Origin: Desulfobacteraceae bacterium | GTDB lineage: Bacteria > Desulfobacterota > Desulfobacteria > Desulfobacterales > SURF-15 | Assembly (NCBI GenBank): GCA_003599475.1 | Contig: QZKK01000211.1 | Span: 1 to 10,585, forward strand | Length of the DNA: 10,585 bases | Direction: 5' to 3' | In this document: positions 1-5,913 of the stretch, one piece after another | How positions within the stretch are numbered: the stretch's first letter is position 1 | Layout: each line of letters opens with the position of its first letter | Made by a program: the position numbers and the translations under genes | The notes under the pieces: model-generated | Database searches by the model: none | Told to the model about the DNA's origin: nothing | Seen by the model: only the letters and a program-made list of their open reading frames with translations

Positions 1-539
1 TTCCATTGACCGAGGTCGCCCTCGTGGACGAGAAGGGAAGGCTCTTGTCGACGGGAGAGATCGGGGAAATCGCGGTGAAAGGCCCTCCTGTCTTCAAACA
101 GTATTTCAATCTACCGCAGGAGACAGCCTACGCATTCCGCGGCGGTTGGCATCATACGGGAGACCTCGGCCGTTTTGACACCGACGGGTATCTCTGGTAT
201 GAGGGTCGAAAGGCCGAAAAAGAACTGATCAAACCGGGCGGAGAAAACGTATACCCGGCAGAAGTGGAGCGGGCGATAAGAGAACATCCATCGGTTCAGG
301 ATGCGGTCGTCTTCGGCGTGCCCGACCCCAAGTGGAAGGAAGGGATCAAGGCGGTATGCCGCTTGAAACCGGGCGCCGATTTGAAAAAAGAGTCGCTCAT
401 CCGGTTTCTGGCCGAACGGATCGCAGGATACAAGAAGCCGCAGCAGGTGCAGTTTGTCGAAGATTTCCCTGTGCTTTCCGACGGCTCCCCGGACAGGGCG
501 CGGATCAGGGAGCTCTACGGCGGGAAGCAGAAGGATTGA
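1..539 (+). CDS. Acyl-CoA/aryl-CoA ligase (AMP-forming), C-terminal fragment
   Basis: This is the C-terminal end of an ANL-superfamily acid:CoA ligase, which activates a carboxylic acid to its acyl-CoA through an acyl-adenylate. The frame is open at the left edge (codons start at base 3), so the N-terminal two thirds lie outside the window. Visible motifs are the A7-type HHTGDLGRFDTDGYLWYEGR, containing the ATP-ribose-binding Asp, then the A8 hinge stretch KELIKPGGENVYPAEVE and the small C-terminal lid domain (VPDPKWKEGIKAVCRLKPGA, IAGYKKPQ). The usual A10 segment with its catalytic Lys (PRTxSGKxxR) is replaced by LSDGSPDRARIREL, with no Lys in the expected place. An ACT-domain gene begins 17 bp after the stop, so the two are probably co-transcribed. 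The substrate (fatty, aromatic or other acid) cannot be read from this fragment. Family call is firm; substrate is open. Confidence 0.9.
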   Translation, partial: PLTEVALVDEKGRLLSTGEIGEIAVKGPPVFKQYFNLPQETAYAFRGGWHHTGDLGRFDTDGYLWYEGRKAEKELIKPGGENVYPAEVERAIREHPSVQDAVVFGVPDPKWKEGIKAVCRLKPGADLKKESLIRFLAERIAGYKKPQQVQFVEDFPVLSDGSPDRARIRELYGGKQKD

Positions 540-556
540 ACAAACAGGAGAAAAAG

Positions 557-1042
557 ATGGTTCGAACCGAAATCAACCTTTTCCTCAAGAACATCCCGGG
601 AGAGCTGGGTCGGCTCTCGGGCTTGCTCTCGCAGTCGGGCATCAACATCGATGCGCTCACCATCCAGGATGCATCCGCTTATGTTCAGAAGCTTTTCGAA
701 GCCAGGGGGACCTCGCTCAACAGGATCGCCTCGGTAGCAAGCTATAACTCCATGCGGAAAGATTCGGCGGCGTTCGCACTGATCCGGATCCTGGTCGACA
801 ATACGGATAAGGCCGTAGATTTGCTTTCAAAAAACGAATACCTGTTCGACATCATACCGGTAATCGCAATCGCGCTCGAAAACAGACCCGGCGAGCTGGC
901 AGCAGTGGCGTCAAAATTCGGTGAAGAAGGGATCAACATCAACTATGTCTACGGATCCGTATCTTCACCGGATGAAAAATGCCTGTTTGTCTTCTCCCCG
1001 GAAGATATCGACCTCGCCGCAAAGATTTTCAAGGAATGGTGA
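557..1042 (+). CDS. Tandem ACT-domain protein
   Basis: A 161-residue protein made of two ACT domains, small ligand-binding modules that usually sense amino acids. Domain 1 starts at residues 5-35 (INLFLKNIPGELGRLSGLL, then GINIDALTI). Domain 2 starts near residue 102 (VIAIALENRPGELAAVASKF, then GININYVYG). Between the second and third strands of domain 1 lies an extra charged, helical-looking stretch at about residues 43-72 (FEARGTSLNRIAS, YNSMRKDSA) that compact tandem-ACT proteins lack. I chose the ATG at 557 because AGGAG (546-550) precedes it at good spacing and because both domains are then complete; the frame stays open upstream but there it overlaps the ligase. The gene sits between a CoA ligase and a TIM-barrel gene whose ATG overlaps its stop, so it may sense a ligand for that operon. 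The ligand is unknown. Confidence 0.88.
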   Translation: MVRTEINLFLKNIPGELGRLSGLLSQSGINIDALTIQDASAYVQKLFEARGTSLNRIASVASYNSMRKDSAAFALIRILVDNTDKAVDLLSKNEYLFDIIPVIAIALENRPGELAAVASKFGEEGININYVYGSVSSPDEKCLFVFSPEDIDLAAKIFKEW

Positions 1043-1962
1043 TTCCGCTGAAAACAGGGCTTCAAAAACTCGGAATCGTCACCAACATCTGGACGAAACG
1101 CCTGGAGAAGGGGGATCGATTCGAAGATCTGGCCGGATCATTTCGCGATCAAGGCTTCCGGTTAATGGAGCTCCGGGACAGCCCCGAATTCCGCAGCTTC
1201 GATTTCGGAAGGCTCCTCCAGGAGATCGAAGAGGCCATGTCCCGGTATACCGGGGCGCAGTGGAAGCGGATCTGCGAAAACAGAGACCGCCTGAAGTCAT
1301 CGGAGGCTCTTTATTCAAGCCAGGACAGTCAGCTTTTCCACAGGGTGGCCGGTTTTTTCGCGCTCTGCTCCGACATTACCTTCAGCTACGCCATACCGCA
1401 CGCCTGGATGACTGCCCCGCACGATGCCGCAGCAGACAGCGAGCGGATCGCCAGAGCAAAGAAGACGGCCTATCTGCTGTCGCCGGCGGACGCCCGCCTG
1501 CGTCTTGTGGATCCGGATTTTTCAGGGCCGGCAGTCGATGCGGCAGCCGTCGCCAACCTCGAACGGTACCTGGGTCTTGCGCCCGAACTGCCCGTTTGCC
1601 TGTGCGTGGAGAATGCAAAGCTTGCCGCCACGCTGACACTGAAACTCGCGGTTCAAGCGGGGGTGAGCCTGGCCTACGACGAGGCAAACCTCTACAATAA
1701 CAATGGCGACCAGATCGAATCGCCTGTCGATTTCTGGAATTTCGTCAAGCCTGAATCGCTTTCCTCCGTTCACATCAAGCAAAAAAAGGCCGAAGGAGTG
1801 ACCCCGCGGATCGAAGACGGTTACGTCGATTTTAGAAACATCCTGATGCAGCTGAAAAAGATGGGATATTCCGGCGATCTGCTCTTTGAAAACGCCCCCT
1901 CGGAACAGCCGCTCGAAGACGCCGTCTCCAGCCGGCGATATCTACTGGACCTGCCCAAGTAG
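1036..1962 (+). CDS. Sugar phosphate isomerase/epimerase-like TIM-barrel protein
   Basis: A 308-residue protein of the xylose-isomerase-like TIM-barrel (AP endonuclease 2-type) superfamily, whose members are metal-dependent isomerases, epimerases or dehydratases. The C-terminal half shows family signatures in order: VEN (E192), AYDEANLY (D215), SSVHIKQ (H246), then DGYVDFRNIL, LKKMGYSGDLLFEN (E285). E192, D215, H246 and E285 match the spacing of the four metal ligands in this superfamily, so an active metal site is plausible; the assignment of ligands is inference. The N-terminal half is divergent. The start is placed at ATG 1036, which overlaps the ACT gene's stop by 7 bp (translational coupling); the upstream extension to 979 lies inside the ACT gene. 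It is the last gene of the operon and faces the PhnB-like VOC gene tail to tail. Substrate unknown. Confidence 0.82.
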   Translation: MVIPLKTGLQKLGIVTNIWTKRLEKGDRFEDLAGSFRDQGFRLMELRDSPEFRSFDFGRLLQEIEEAMSRYTGAQWKRICENRDRLKSSEALYSSQDSQLFHRVAGFFALCSDITFSYAIPHAWMTAPHDAAADSERIARAKKTAYLLSPADARLRLVDPDFSGPAVDAAAVANLERYLGLAPELPVCLCVENAKLAATLTLKLAVQAGVSLAYDEANLYNNNGDQIESPVDFWNFVKPESLSSVHIKQKKAEGVTPRIEDGYVDFRNILMQLKKMGYSGDLLFENAPSEQPLEDAVSSRRYLLDLPK

Positions 1963-1974
1963 ACCAGCCGGATT

Positions 1975-2022
1975 GCCCGCGGAGCCGTCGCACCGTCAAA
2001 AAAACAACTGATTTCCGCGGGC
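1975..2022. terminator. Possible bidirectional terminator or dyad in convergent spacer
   Basis: A perfect 9-bp inverted repeat, GCCCGCGGA at 1975-1983 and TCCGCGGGC at 2014-2022, sits in the 111-bp spacer between two convergent genes. The loop is long (30 nt) and contains a run of seven A (1998-2004), not a T-tract after the stem, so this is not a textbook intrinsic terminator. Position is the main argument for a termination role. Confidence 0.3.
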
Positions 2023-2073
2023 TGCCTGATGAACCCAAGGTTTGCAGAAGAGAACGTGGCCTCTGGAGCCTCC

Positions 2074-2547
2074 CTACTTTTTCGCCATCTGGGCGAAAGC
2101 GGCCTCAGCGCCCTTCTGGATCTCCTGCGGTGTCAGGTCCTTTGTATGCGTGGCGAGGCTCCATCTGTATCCGAAGGGGTCCTGCACCGTGCCGACCCGG
2201 TCCCCCCAGAACATGTCCTGGACAGGCATGCGGGCCTCGGCCCCTGCCTTCAGGGCTTTCGGGAAGGCTTCGTCTACGTTTTCGAGGTAAATGTAGAAGC
2301 TGACGGGGGAGCCCCCCATGGTTTCCGCGCTTTTGCAGGGCTCGTTCGGATTTTCTTCCCCCATCATGATAATCGAATCGCCGATCAAAAGCTCGGCGTG
2401 CATCACTCCTTTGCCGTCCGGCCCCGGCATGGCAAACCGCTCCGTTGCGCCAAAGGCCTTCTTGTAGAACTCGATTGCCTTACGTGCGTCTTTGAACATG
2501 AACATCGGTGTGACGCTGCGAAATCCTTCGGGAATCGCTTTTGGCAT
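2074..2547 (-). CDS. PhnB-like VOC family protein
   Basis: A 157-residue protein of the vicinal oxygen chelate fold, PhnB/glyoxalase-like branch. Typical features in order: SVTPMFMFKDARKAIEFYKKAFGA (residues 11-34), VMHAELLIGDSIIMMGEE with H50 as a likely metal or substrate ligand, YIYLENVDEAFPKALKAGA, and DRVGTVQDPFGYRWSLATHTKDL near residues 116-138. The length and the C-terminal helix after THTKDL fit the family. The start at 2547 follows a strong ribosome-binding site, AAGGAGG (reverse of 2554-2560), six bases upstream. Members of this branch are mostly of unknown function; they are often annotated as glyoxalase or bleomycin resistance, but nothing here proves either activity. A second VOC gene and a VOC remnant lie further up the same strand. 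Confidence 0.88.
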   Translation of the reverse strand: MPKAIPEGFRSVTPMFMFKDARKAIEFYKKAFGATERFAMPGPDGKGVMHAELLIGDSIIMMGEENPNEPCKSAETMGGSPVSFYIYLENVDEAFPKALKAGAEARMPVQDMFWGDRVGTVQDPFGYRWSLATHTKDLTPQEIQKGAEAAFAQMAKK

Positions 2548-2579
2548 TGAATGCCTCCTTATGAAACTTCATTAATTTA

Positions 2580-2635
2580 GACAGGATTTACAGGATTAAC
2601 AGGATTTTTTTGTCTTCTTTTCGCTCTATCCTGTC
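2580..2635. repeat. ACAGGAT direct repeats with inverted copy
   Basis: Three ACAGGAT units spaced 9 bp apart start at 2581, 2590 and 2599 (GACAGGATTTACAGGATTAACAGGATT). A reverse-complement copy, ATCCTGTC, sits at 2628-2635, next to the stop codon of the 107-residue gene. The inverted copy can pair with any of the three direct units, giving alternative hairpins. From memory, near-identical AATCCTGT-type repeats are scattered in intergenic regions of many environmental anaerobe genomes, so this is probably a dispersed repeat that may also act as a terminator for the minus-strand gene upstream. Confidence 0.75.
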
Positions 2636-2638
2636 GAT

Positions 2639-2962
2639 TTATGGTCCGATTGTCAGTTCAGGAAAAAGTCTTGGAAGACCCTGAATTTTTTCCCAGCCTG
2701 CGCCCTGTTGAACGGGCGTGACCTCCAGCTCATCGAAGAATTCATCCAATGCGGCCGCTCTTTCCTGTGCCAGTGGAGGCGAGCAGTAGTCTTCCTCTTC
2801 CCATGCGGCGTAGCCATCGCTTCGCAGCCGCGCGTTCTTCAGCGAAAAGGTCATTGTTTTTCCGAAAGGACGCATCGATACGTACGCATTCCTGCGCAGA
2901 TTCTTCAATAGATCCTCCAAGCGGTCGGGTTTGGGTTTGGCAGTTACAAGATTGTATGCCAT
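2639..2962 (-). CDS. Conserved hypothetical protein, 107 residues
   Basis: A small soluble protein I cannot assign to a named family. It begins MAYNLVTAKPKPDRLEDLLK and has a striking central motif WEEEDYCSPPLAQER (residues 54-68), followed by an acidic helix (ALDEFFDELEVTP) and the end GWEKIQGLPRLFPEL. It has no signal peptide or membrane segment. The ordered motifs and protein-like composition argue for a real gene. I prefer the ATG at 2962 to the one at 2980, because AAGGA lies about 8 bp upstream of 2962 and MAYNLV looks like a natural N-terminus. It lies 91 bp upstream of the PhnB-like VOC gene on the same strand, separated by the ACAGGAT repeat. The single Cys in the acidic motif (C60) could be functional; this is only inference. 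Confidence 0.7.
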   Translation of the reverse strand: MAYNLVTAKPKPDRLEDLLKNLRRNAYVSMRPFGKTMTFSLKNARLRSDGYAAWEEEDYCSPPLAQERAAALDEFFDELEVTPVQQGAGWEKIQGLPRLFPELTIGP

Positions 2963-3095
2963 GTTGGTTATCCTTTGCATTCATTTTCGGATCGAGATCC
3001 CGTGGTCCACTGTTCCGGTCATGGCACCAGCCCGATCCGAAGCCAGGGACGTCGCCTCTCCGCTACGTTACTCCTGTCGAGTGGATGCGGATTCA

Positions 3096-3887
3096 TCATC
3101 CGAGCCCGGCTGCTCGCGTGATCAGGAACAACCCGGTCCCGGCGACGACGGCTCCGATGGCTCGCGCGACGTGCTCACCGGCCGGTGCGAGACGTTCGAC
3201 GGCGATTGCTGCCGCTACGACAGTCATTGCGCGAAGGTCCATGACACCGATGACCAGGAGGATCGCCATTAGATTGGCACAGCAGTGGCTGCAGTGGAGG
3301 CCGAGATACAGGCCGTGCCGCCAGGCCGTGCCGGCGTCTGCCGGCAAAGTACGGCCGCGCCCGGGTGCCTCCCGGCAGCAGGCAAGGTGATGTGCCTTCC
3401 ACGCGGTGAACTGGAGCGCGCCGGCAATCAGGACGACCGCACCGACCGCTATCGGAACGGCGCGTGCTATCTCCGGAAACTGCATCACGACCGCCGCCAG
3501 CGCGACGCCCAGCGGAAAGGCGGCCATTCCGAACGCGATCCACACGAAAAAGTACCCCACGCCCACCAGCGCGGTCAGCCGACCCAGGCGCGACTCGTCT
3601 CTCCTGCCGACAGCCTGGCGGTATCGCCACAGCATGGGGACCAAGGATGGCAGCATCATCGCCACCATCATTACGGCCCACATGCCGAGGAACGACGTGG
3701 CGGCGCCGGACCACGTCTGTCCGGGCATCCGCATCCACGCCATCGACATCTTCCAGCCGCCGGGCATCGGCATCCCGCCCATCGCCGACATGGACGCGCA
3801 CCAGACGATTGTCACCGCCGCGCTGGCGGCGAAGTGCAGCGCCGAGACGCCAAGAAATGCTTTCCGGGAAGCTCTCTCTGAAGCCAT
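3096..3887 (-). CDS. DUF2182 integral membrane protein
   Basis: A 263-residue polytopic membrane protein matching DUF2182, described as a predicted metal-binding membrane protein. Visible signs are: a first hydrophobic segment at residues 12-32; a Met-rich loop at residues 33-55 (MSAMGGMPMPGGW, MSMAWMRMPGQ); the family motif MWAVMMVAMMLPSLVP at 69-84; a segment at about 107-135; and the Cys/His clusters WKAHHLACCREAPG (163-176) and LHCSHCCANLMAI (197-209), followed by AAAIAVERL. These His, Cys and Met residues could bind a soft metal such as copper; the metal is not established. It starts 11 bp after the DUF899 gene's stop, so the two form an operon. Its codons are strongly GC-biased compared with flanking genes, which suggests acquisition. 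The biochemical role is unknown. Confidence 0.85.
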   Translation of the reverse strand: MASERASRKAFLGVSALHFAASAAVTIVWCASMSAMGGMPMPGGWKMSMAWMRMPGQTWSGAATSFLGMWAVMMVAMMLPSLVPMLWRYRQAVGRRDESRLGRLTALVGVGYFFVWIAFGMAAFPLGVALAAVVMQFPEIARAVPIAVGAVVLIAGALQFTAWKAHHLACCREAPGRGRTLPADAGTAWRHGLYLGLHCSHCCANLMAILLVIGVMDLRAMTVVAAAIAVERLAPAGEHVARAIGAVVAGTGLFLITRAAGLG

Positions 3888-3898
3888 GACGACCTCGC

Positions 3899-4666
3899 TC
3901 AGCGCTTGTCGTACTCGTCATGGCGGCGGAACCAGAGGCCAGTCTCGTTGCGCCCCTTGGGGGCGCGGTCGAGCCACTGGTACATGCCCCAGAGGCCATC
4001 CAGCCCGCGCGCGTAGGCGGAATAGGTGTGATAGACGATGCCGTCCTCAAGCGCGAATGCGCTCATGCCCGGCCTCTCGCGCGTATAGGTGGCCACGTCG
4101 GTTCCGCTCATGGCAGCGAACGGATCAGGTCCGTCGGTTGTCGAGCGCGAGGGTATCTCGGCGAAAGACCCCTCGCGCCTGTAGTTGTATTCGATGCCCT
4201 TGCGCTGTTGCTCCTCGGTGAACCCGACGCTGAAGTCGAAGTTGAAGTCGCCGCCGAACGAAGACGCCCATGGAAAAGTCCACCTCATTCGCTGCTTGTA
4301 TGCCCGCAGCTTCGCGAGCTGAGCCCGCGACACCGCCCAGAGCATCACGTCGTGGTTGGCCAGGTGGACGGCGAACCCGTTGAAGCCGTCCGCGATCGCC
4401 GAGCAGGCCGGACAGCCCGCAGTGTAGTCGGGTCCGAACATGAAGTGGTAGACGAGGAGCTGCGAGCGCCCTCGGAAGAGGTCTGCCAGCGAGGCGCTCC
4501 CTTCATCGGTTTCGAAGCGGTACGCCTTGTCGATTCGGACCCAGGGCAGCTCCTGCCGCTGCCGCGCCAGCTCGTCGCTGCGCCGCGTGTGCTCCTTCTC
4601 GGCCTTGAGTAGCTCGAGCCGCGCTGCGAGCCATTCTTCACGTGTCCCAGTTCTGTGCTTCGTCAT
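3899..4666 (-). CDS. DUF899 thioredoxin-like protein
   Basis: A 255-residue soluble protein of the DUF899 family (predicted dithiol-disulfide oxidoreductase related to thioredoxins). After an N-terminal helix (REEWLAARLELLKAEKE, residues 9-25) and the LPWVRIDKAYRFET stretch comes the thioredoxin-like core with LVYHFMFGPDYTAGCPACSA; C85-P-A-C88 is the likely redox pair. Later family features are SRAQLAKLRAYKQRM (113-127), the FPWASSFGGDFNFDFSV region and a conserved end, GLDGLWGMYQWLDRAPKGRNE. The length is normal for the family. The start at 4666 has AAAGGAGA about 8 bp upstream. It is the first gene of a pair with DUF2182. Like its partner it is noticeably GC-richer than the genes on either side, a sign of transfer. 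The physiological substrate is unknown. Confidence 0.9.
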   Translation of the reverse strand: MTKHRTGTREEWLAARLELLKAEKEHTRRSDELARQRQELPWVRIDKAYRFETDEGSASLADLFRGRSQLLVYHFMFGPDYTAGCPACSAIADGFNGFAVHLANHDVMLWAVSRAQLAKLRAYKQRMRWTFPWASSFGGDFNFDFSVGFTEEQQRKGIEYNYRREGSFAEIPSRSTTDGPDPFAAMSGTDVATYTRERPGMSAFALEDGIVYHTYSAYARGLDGLWGMYQWLDRAPKGRNETGLWFRRHDEYDKR

Positions 4667-4744
4667 CGCTGTTGTCTCCTTTCTTCGGGGCGGCTAAGCA
4701 GAACAGGCGGCTCCCTCTTTGCCTCCGCCCCTGATCAGCCCACC

Positions 4745-5104
4745 TTACTTGCCGCTTTTAGCCTGCCAGAGTCCGAAAGCCGCGCCGGTCGGATCGATGA
4801 TCACGCTGAAATACCCCATGTCCGGAACCTCGGTGACATCTTTGGCAACTGTGGCTCCCAGGGACTTCGCTTTTTTTGTCGAAGCGGCAACATCATCCAC
4901 CAGGATATAGGGAAGCCAAATGTCCGGAATTCCGGGATCCGGCTTTTTCATCATCCCTCCGCCCGTTCCTTCGCCGACATCGATCATCGTGTAGTCCATG
5001 CCCGAGATCTCTTCCAGCTTCCAGTCGAACATGCTGCGGTAGAACTTCTTTGATTTTTCCAGATCTTTTGTCTCCAACTCGACGTGCACAAAAGGATTTG
5101 CCAT
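4745..5104 (-). CDS. VOC family protein
   Basis: A 119-residue protein of the vicinal oxygen chelate superfamily (glyoxalase/bleomycin-resistance fold). It holds two paired modules: PFVHVELETKDLEKSKKFYRSMFDWKLEE (residues 4-32, with H7 and E9 in ligand-like positions), and WLPYILVDDVAASTKKAKSLGATVAKDVTEVP leading into FSVIIDPTGAAFGLWQ (99-114). Length and order fit the common short VOC proteins of unknown substrate. I place the start at ATG 5104, because AGGAGG lies six bases upstream and MANPFVHVE is the usual N-terminus; an in-frame ATG at 5128 would add eight residues and leave that site unused. A second, decayed VOC gene lies just upstream on the same strand, suggesting a former tandem pair. 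Confidence 0.88.
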   Translation of the reverse strand: MANPFVHVELETKDLEKSKKFYRSMFDWKLEEISGMDYTMIDVGEGTGGGMMKKPDPGIPDIWLPYILVDDVAASTKKAKSLGATVAKDVTEVPDMGYFSVIIDPTGAAFGLWQAKSGK

Positions 5105-5129
5105 GCTGCACCTCCTGAAGTTATTCAAA

Positions 5130-5346
5130 TTAATGCTCTTCGAGCACAGAAAGAAAGTTGCCCGCCGGGTCCTTGAACCATGCGATCTTTTGACCCGCCG
5201 CGGAATATTCCTTTTTCATCCATTTTCAGATCCCCTTTCTTGTATATCTCGAAACGTACTTTTCGCTTGCCTAACTCCTCCACTGCCGCCTCGATATTTC
5301 TCACGGGGAAATTCAGGATGGTAAAAGTCGCCGGAGTATGGTCAGG
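5130..5346 (-). pseudogene. VOC family gene remnant, N-terminus lost and frameshifted
   Basis: Translated on the minus strand, this stretch reads as the C-terminal half of a VOC protein in two frames. From 5346 down to about 5200 one frame gives [20 protein letters not shown], then [20 protein letters not shown] and DEKGIFRGG. From about 5195 to the stop at 5130 the next frame gives [20 protein letters not shown]. Together these match the ordinary C-terminal half of a short VOC protein whose usual IFRGGGPKIAWF stretch carries a net one- or two-base indel near 5187-5200. No N-terminal half is present: the sequence runs directly into a truncated YCII-like reading frame. No intact start serves this piece, so I call it a pseudogene. 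A sequencing or assembly error could explain the frameshift but not the missing half. Confidence 0.75.
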
Positions 5347-5452
5347 CCTGACTCATGAATTTCTGAATTTCTTTCGGGGAAAGATCCTTTTCCCAGTGCG
5401 TGCCGCGGATGAGCAGCAGGTATTCTGAAGGGGTCAAAACAAGCTTCACCAT
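5342..5452 (-). pseudogene. Truncated YCII-like protein gene fragment
   Basis: A 36-codon reading frame starts at ATG 5452, with GAGGA five bases upstream, and ends at TGA 5342-5344. It encodes MVKLVLTPSEYLLLIRGTHW followed by [16 protein letters not shown]. The segment EYLLLIRGTHWEKDLSPKEIQ resembles the N-terminal strand and first helix of YCII-related (DUF1330/YciI-type) proteins, which normally run to about 95-120 residues. The frame stops exactly where similarity to the VOC gene begins, so the rest of the domain seems to have been deleted together with the VOC N-terminus. It begins only 15 bp after the stop of the ACT gene and so is probably still transcribed. A functional 36-residue peptide is possible but less likely. 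The family match rests on pattern recognition over a short stretch. Confidence 0.55.
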
Positions 5453-5467
5453 ATTGTCCTCAGCCAA

Positions 5468-5872
5468 TCAGGCTTCCTCAAGATTGATTTTTCCCATCCA
5501 AGTTTCAGCGACTGCCCTGCCACGTAGGGGGTTATCGACGACAAGGATCAGTTGGTTGTCGTGGTCGCTGTATAAGACTTCTATATTTACCCCGGCCTCG
5601 GCCATGCGGCGCGAGACCAACCCGAGCTGACCGGGAACATCCTGCTTCAGGCGCAGCACGATCACTTCCCTTTCTTCGACAACGCGGATGCCTGCCGCTT
5701 CAAGCGCCCTGCGGGCTGCGGCTCCGTCCCGGACAAGGAAGTGGGCGATGCCTTCACCGCCTGCAACCCAAGCCCCTCCGCCTTCGATGCTCACGCCGGC
5801 TCGGCCCAAAGCTTCACCCATCTCCGCTAAAGCACCCGGACGATTTTCCAGGAGAATAGCCAAATCATTCAT
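5468..5872 (-). CDS. Tandem ACT-domain protein, short form
   Basis: A 134-residue protein with two ACT domains. Domain 1 opens MNDLAILLENRPGALAEMGE and continues GRAGVSIEGGGAWV and GIAHFLVRDGAAARRALEAAG. Domain 2 opens near residue 70 with VIVLRLKQDVPGQLGLVSRR, then AEAGVNIEVLYSDHDNQLIL and VVDNPLRGRAVAETW. The N/DxPGxL turns, where such domains bind amino-acid ligands, are present in both halves (residues 10-14 and 78-83). It has no catalytic domain, so it is probably a stand-alone sensor or binding protein. It lies 41 bp downstream of the OsmC-like gene on the same strand. It differs from the ACT protein at 557-1042, lacking that protein's insertion and showing only fold-level similarity. 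Upstream of the ATG is a GGGGG stretch at somewhat long spacing, so the start is a little less certain than the family. Confidence 0.88.
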   Translation of the reverse strand: MNDLAILLENRPGALAEMGEALGRAGVSIEGGGAWVAGGEGIAHFLVRDGAAARRALEAAGIRVVEEREVIVLRLKQDVPGQLGLVSRRMAEAGVNIEVLYSDHDNQLILVVDNPLRGRAVAETWMGKINLEEA

Positions 5873-5913
5873 ATAATTTTTTCCCCCTTTATTTCTTGGT
5901 ACGTTATATCCGG

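Noticed and set aside
332..556. Upstream extension of the first ACT gene's frame
   Set aside because: It overlaps the ligase gene, shows no ACT features, and a good ribosome-binding site precedes ATG 557.
979..1035. Earlier start for the TIM-barrel protein
   Set aside because: The extra residues are the out-of-frame ACT gene; ATG 1036 overlapping its stop is the economical start.
2029..2550. 173-codon plus-strand frame opposite the PhnB-like VOC gene
   Set aside because: It is antisense to a well supported VOC protein and has no recognisable domain.
3175..4221. Long frames on both strands across the GC-rich DUF899/DUF2182 region
   Set aside because: They are Arg/Ser/Pro-rich shadows of the two real genes, expected in GC-rich DNA.
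4687..4731. GGGGCGG/CCGCCCC inverted repeat as a terminator
   Set aside because: A 7-bp stem with a 31-nt loop and no T-tract is not distinguishable from chance in this GC-rich stretch.
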